From NCBI GenBank assembly GCA_030266245.1, contig JAJDHP010000002.1, forward strand, positions 1-64,000: a stretch of DNA of 64,000 bases. The letters are read 5' to 3'. The position numbers were made by a program, and so were the translations under genes. The DNA is from Methanimicrococcus sp. OttesenSCG-928-J09. GTDB lineage: Archaea; Halobacteriota; Methanosarcinia; Methanosarcinales; Methanosarcinaceae. How positions within the stretch are numbered: position 1 is the first letter of the stretch; each line of letters begins with the position of its first letter. Positions 61,617 to 64,000 of the stretch are shown piece after piece. The notes beneath the pieces were generated by a model. It saw only the letters and a program-made list of their open reading frames with translations, was not told the DNA's origin and did no database searches.

Positions 61617-61731
61617 CGTTTTTCATTGGCAGGTAAATGTAATAAAAAAGAAATGAAAACTCAAAATTCGGTTTTAAAAAATAAAAAAAATGGGGCAGCT
61701 CGCGCGCGAAGGCGCTTGCCGCTGAAATAAT

Positions 61732-62490
61732 TTATTCAACGAATGTCAAATTAAAGTAAAACTTGCTAATGACATCATCTTCCCAAGATCTGCCGTAGGA
61801 TGCGTCAAACGTGTATGTTCCGGCGACATCGGATGTGACATACCAAATGTATGTGCCGCCGACGCCGGTCATTTCTTCTTCGTGTTCGTCTTCAACATAT
61901 TTTGAATCGAGAAGTTTCAGCATTCCGTTTTCTGACATGAGCGCTGTCCATTCGTAACCTGTTGTCGGGTTTCCGCGGGTTCTGATTTCAACGACTTCGC
62001 CGACTTTGGGTGTCGGTGTGCCTTCAAATTCCAAAGCCAGATTCGGAGAATCGCTTACGGTGTTAATCGGAACGGCGTAATCCAATTTTTGAACAAATGT
62101 GTAAAGAGATGCGTTGTCGTTATCGTTGGCACGTTTGTAAAGTGCTTTGAACTCGTAAGAGCCTTCTTTTTCGGCCGTTATATTAAGAATCTTTGTACCG
62201 CCGACGCCTGCCATGTTATCGGGATTTGCATCAGAAACATAGTTTTCGCTGATAATCAAACCGTCAACTGCAGGAACAAACCAAGTATAACCTGTTGTCG
62301 GGTTTTCCGGAAGGGTAATCTGAATAACTTCATTCGCGCCGATTGCGAGACCATCTTTTGTAACGGTCACTGTTGTTGCCGGCGTATAAGTCGTATTATT
62401 TGCGGGGTCATCTGACCCGAGACATCCTGAAAAAGCGCATGCTAAGAGTAAAACACACGCGATTGCCATAACCACTTGTATCGATTTCAT
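61732..62490 (-). CDS. Lipoprotein with two chagasin-like (I42) protease-inhibitor domains
   Basis: LLACAFSGCLGSDD lipobox; ENPTTGYTW and NPTTGYEW loops. Confidence 0.85.
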   Translation of the reverse strand: MKSIQVVMAIACVLLLACAFSGCLGSDDPANNTTYTPATTVTVTKDGLAIGANEVIQITLPENPTTGYTWFVPAVDGLIISENYVSDANPDNMAGVGGTKILNITAEKEGSYEFKALYKRANDNDNASLYTFVQKLDYAVPINTVSDSPNLALEFEGTPTPKVGEVVEIRTRGNPTTGYEWTALMSENGMLKLLDSKYVEDEHEEEMTGVGGTYIWYVTSDVAGTYTFDASYGRSWEDDVISKFYFNLTFVE

Positions 62491-62550
62491 ATGAATCAAT
62501 TATAAAAGGCGACAATCGTATTTAATATTTAGTTTAAATTATTTAATTAA

Positions 62551-62660
62551 TAAAAGGACATTAATTAAAGAGTATTAATTAAAAGGCATTAATAAAGGGC
62601 ATTAATTAAAAGGCATTAATAAAGGGCATTAATAAAGGGCTTAATTAAAAGGTATTTAAT
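62551..62660 (+). repeat. Low-complexity tandem array of (A)AAGGGCATTAAT/TAAAAGGCATTAAT
   Basis: About seven degenerate short units between the chagasin-like paralogues. Confidence 0.75.
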
Positions 62661-62779
62661 ATCAATTAAGCAAAAAATAATTTTAAAAAAGAGGAAAAAG
62701 CGATTATATTCCTCATAAAACGGAGGAAAATTATCGCCTTATTAATTGATAGAGTAGTTTGTTGAATTTTAATTTGAAC

Positions 62780-63529
62780 TTACTCAACAAACACCAAGTC
62801 AAAGTAGAACACAATTTCCGGTTCGTCTTCTAAGTTTCTGCTGTAAGCGCCGTCAAACTGGAAGCTTCCCGGTTTTTCTGCTGTAACATACCAGACGTAG
62901 GTACCGCCGACACCGGTCATTCCTTCTTCGTGTTCATCTTCAATGTATTTGGAATCCAATACTTTGATATTATCATCGCCGGAATTCATAGCAGACCAGC
63001 TGTAACCTGTTGTCGGGTTGCCGCGTGTTTTGATTTCGACCACTTCGCCGACCTTGGTGGTTGGCTGACCTTCATATGTCAACTGTAATCTCGGTTCTGT
63101 TCCGGGATTTGCAATCGGAGAAGCGTAATCCCATCTTTGCGTATATGTGTAAAGCGGTTCTTCGTTTGCACGTTTGTAAACCACTGTGAAAACATAGGGG
63201 CCGCGTGCATCACCGGTACAATTATAAATTTTGTAGCCGCCGACACCAACCATGCCGTCGCTGTTTTCATTCGCCACATAAGTTTCCTCAACATTTAAAC
63301 CGGGCGTCGGAATGACTTCCCAAGTGTATCCTGTTGACGGGTTTTCGGGAAGAATGGTTTGAATCATTTCGTTTGCGCCGATCGTAAGACCAATTTTGTT
63401 AACGGTAACCGTTGTTACGGGCGTGTAAGTTGTATTATTTGCAGAATCATCAGATCCGAGACATCCTGAAAAAGCGCATGCTAAAAGTAACACACACATT
63501 GTTGCCAAAACCAATTGAATTAATTTCAT
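62780..63529 (-). CDS. Lipoprotein with two chagasin-like (I42) protease-inhibitor domains, paralogue
   Basis: LLACAFSGCLGSDD lipobox; ENPSTGYTW and NPTTGYSW loops. Confidence 0.85.
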   Translation of the reverse strand: MKLIQLVLATMCVLLLACAFSGCLGSDDSANNTTYTPVTTVTVNKIGLTIGANEMIQTILPENPSTGYTWEVIPTPGLNVEETYVANENSDGMVGVGGYKIYNCTGDARGPYVFTVVYKRANEEPLYTYTQRWDYASPIANPGTEPRLQLTYEGQPTTKVGEVVEIKTRGNPTTGYSWSAMNSGDDNIKVLDSKYIEDEHEEGMTGVGGTYVWYVTAEKPGSFQFDGAYSRNLEDEPEIVFYFDLVFVE

Positions 63530-63750
63530 ACAAAGGGAGAAGGCAGACTTCCTATAAATTATTTATTCGGAAAAATACGACGGCAATCAATATGAAAAGA
63601 GAAAAATTATGACGAAATGGTTTTGATTTTAAAAAAAGATATTTGAAAAAAGGAAAAAAGAAAAATGGAAAATGAAAAAAGGAAAAGAGAAAACTGATTG
63701 AAACAGCTTTCTTTTGAAATATTTAAAATTAAAATATTTAAAATTTAAAC

Positions 63751-64000
63751 TTACATTCTGTAATCGTAGTCATCAGCCACGGTTTTTTCAAAGATTTCAC
63801 CGGTCAGTTTTTTAATTCCCGGCAAATCTTTTTTGTGTGACAAAACCATCGTTTCAAGCTTTTTGACATTTGGTTTGACATCATCGCTGTCGCGGTATTT
63901 GGCAGCCATGAGCGTTTCAAATGCTTTTTCAAGCAATCGTCTTTCGTCTTCATTAAATCTGAACGGCCAGGAATCGCGTTCGGCTTTCAGTAAACCTTCT
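63751..64000 (-). CDS. Hypothetical protein, 5' truncated by window edge
   Basis: Open frame continues past 63936 to the window end: EGLLKAERDSWPFRFNEDERRLLEKAFETLMAAKYRDSDD. Confidence 0.5.
   Translation of the reverse strand, partial: EGLLKAERDSWPFRFNEDERRLLEKAFETLMAAKYRDSDDVKPNVKKLETMVLSHKKDLPGIKKLTGEIFEKTVADDYDYRM

Noticed and set aside
1-64000. Insertion sequence or prophage
   Set aside because: No transposase, integrase, terminase or capsid ORF recognised; mobile-like signals are limited to repeats and TA/TAC-like genes.

Overview
AT-rich archaeal chromosome segment from a methylotrophic methanogen. Lineage is inferred as Methanosarcinales-like, from mttBC and mtbBC (both methyltransferases with in-frame amber), a complete mtrEDCBAFGH operon, PCNA, TFS, archaeosine synthase and PGF-CTERM proteins. 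Core content: TMA/DMA methyltransferase loci, PCNA/TFS, NcsA-like, AspS, RpiA, glycolate/D-lactate-oxidase-like pair, ArcS, porCDAB, SRP19, Mtr operon, NikR, a FluC pair, an mrpABCDEFG antiporter operon, two chagasin-like lipoproteins and one tRNA-Lys(CTT). Most notable observations: (1) besides mttB and mtbB, three accessory genes are each interrupted by exactly one in-frame TAG and otherwise stay open: an R-S-E ADP-ribosyltransferase, a putative toxin downstream of a Panacea/SocA-type antitoxin, and a multi-pass membrane protein. In my hand tally of about 65 CDSs none ends in TAG, which suggests TAG is a sense (pyrrolysine) codon here and that toxins may be Pyl-dependent. (2) A three-gene PARP-like ART / small protein / SecB-like chaperone operon resembling a toxin-antitoxin-chaperone system, bounded by inverted TTGTGTAWAAAGTC iterons beside tRNA-Lys. 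(3) Two proteins with histone-H1-like Ala/Lys/Pro/Thr tails: an encapsulated-ferritin-like protein and a putative C-tail-anchored membrane protein. (4) Several families of structured dispersed intergenic repeats. All family calls come from reading the translations; no database search was run.
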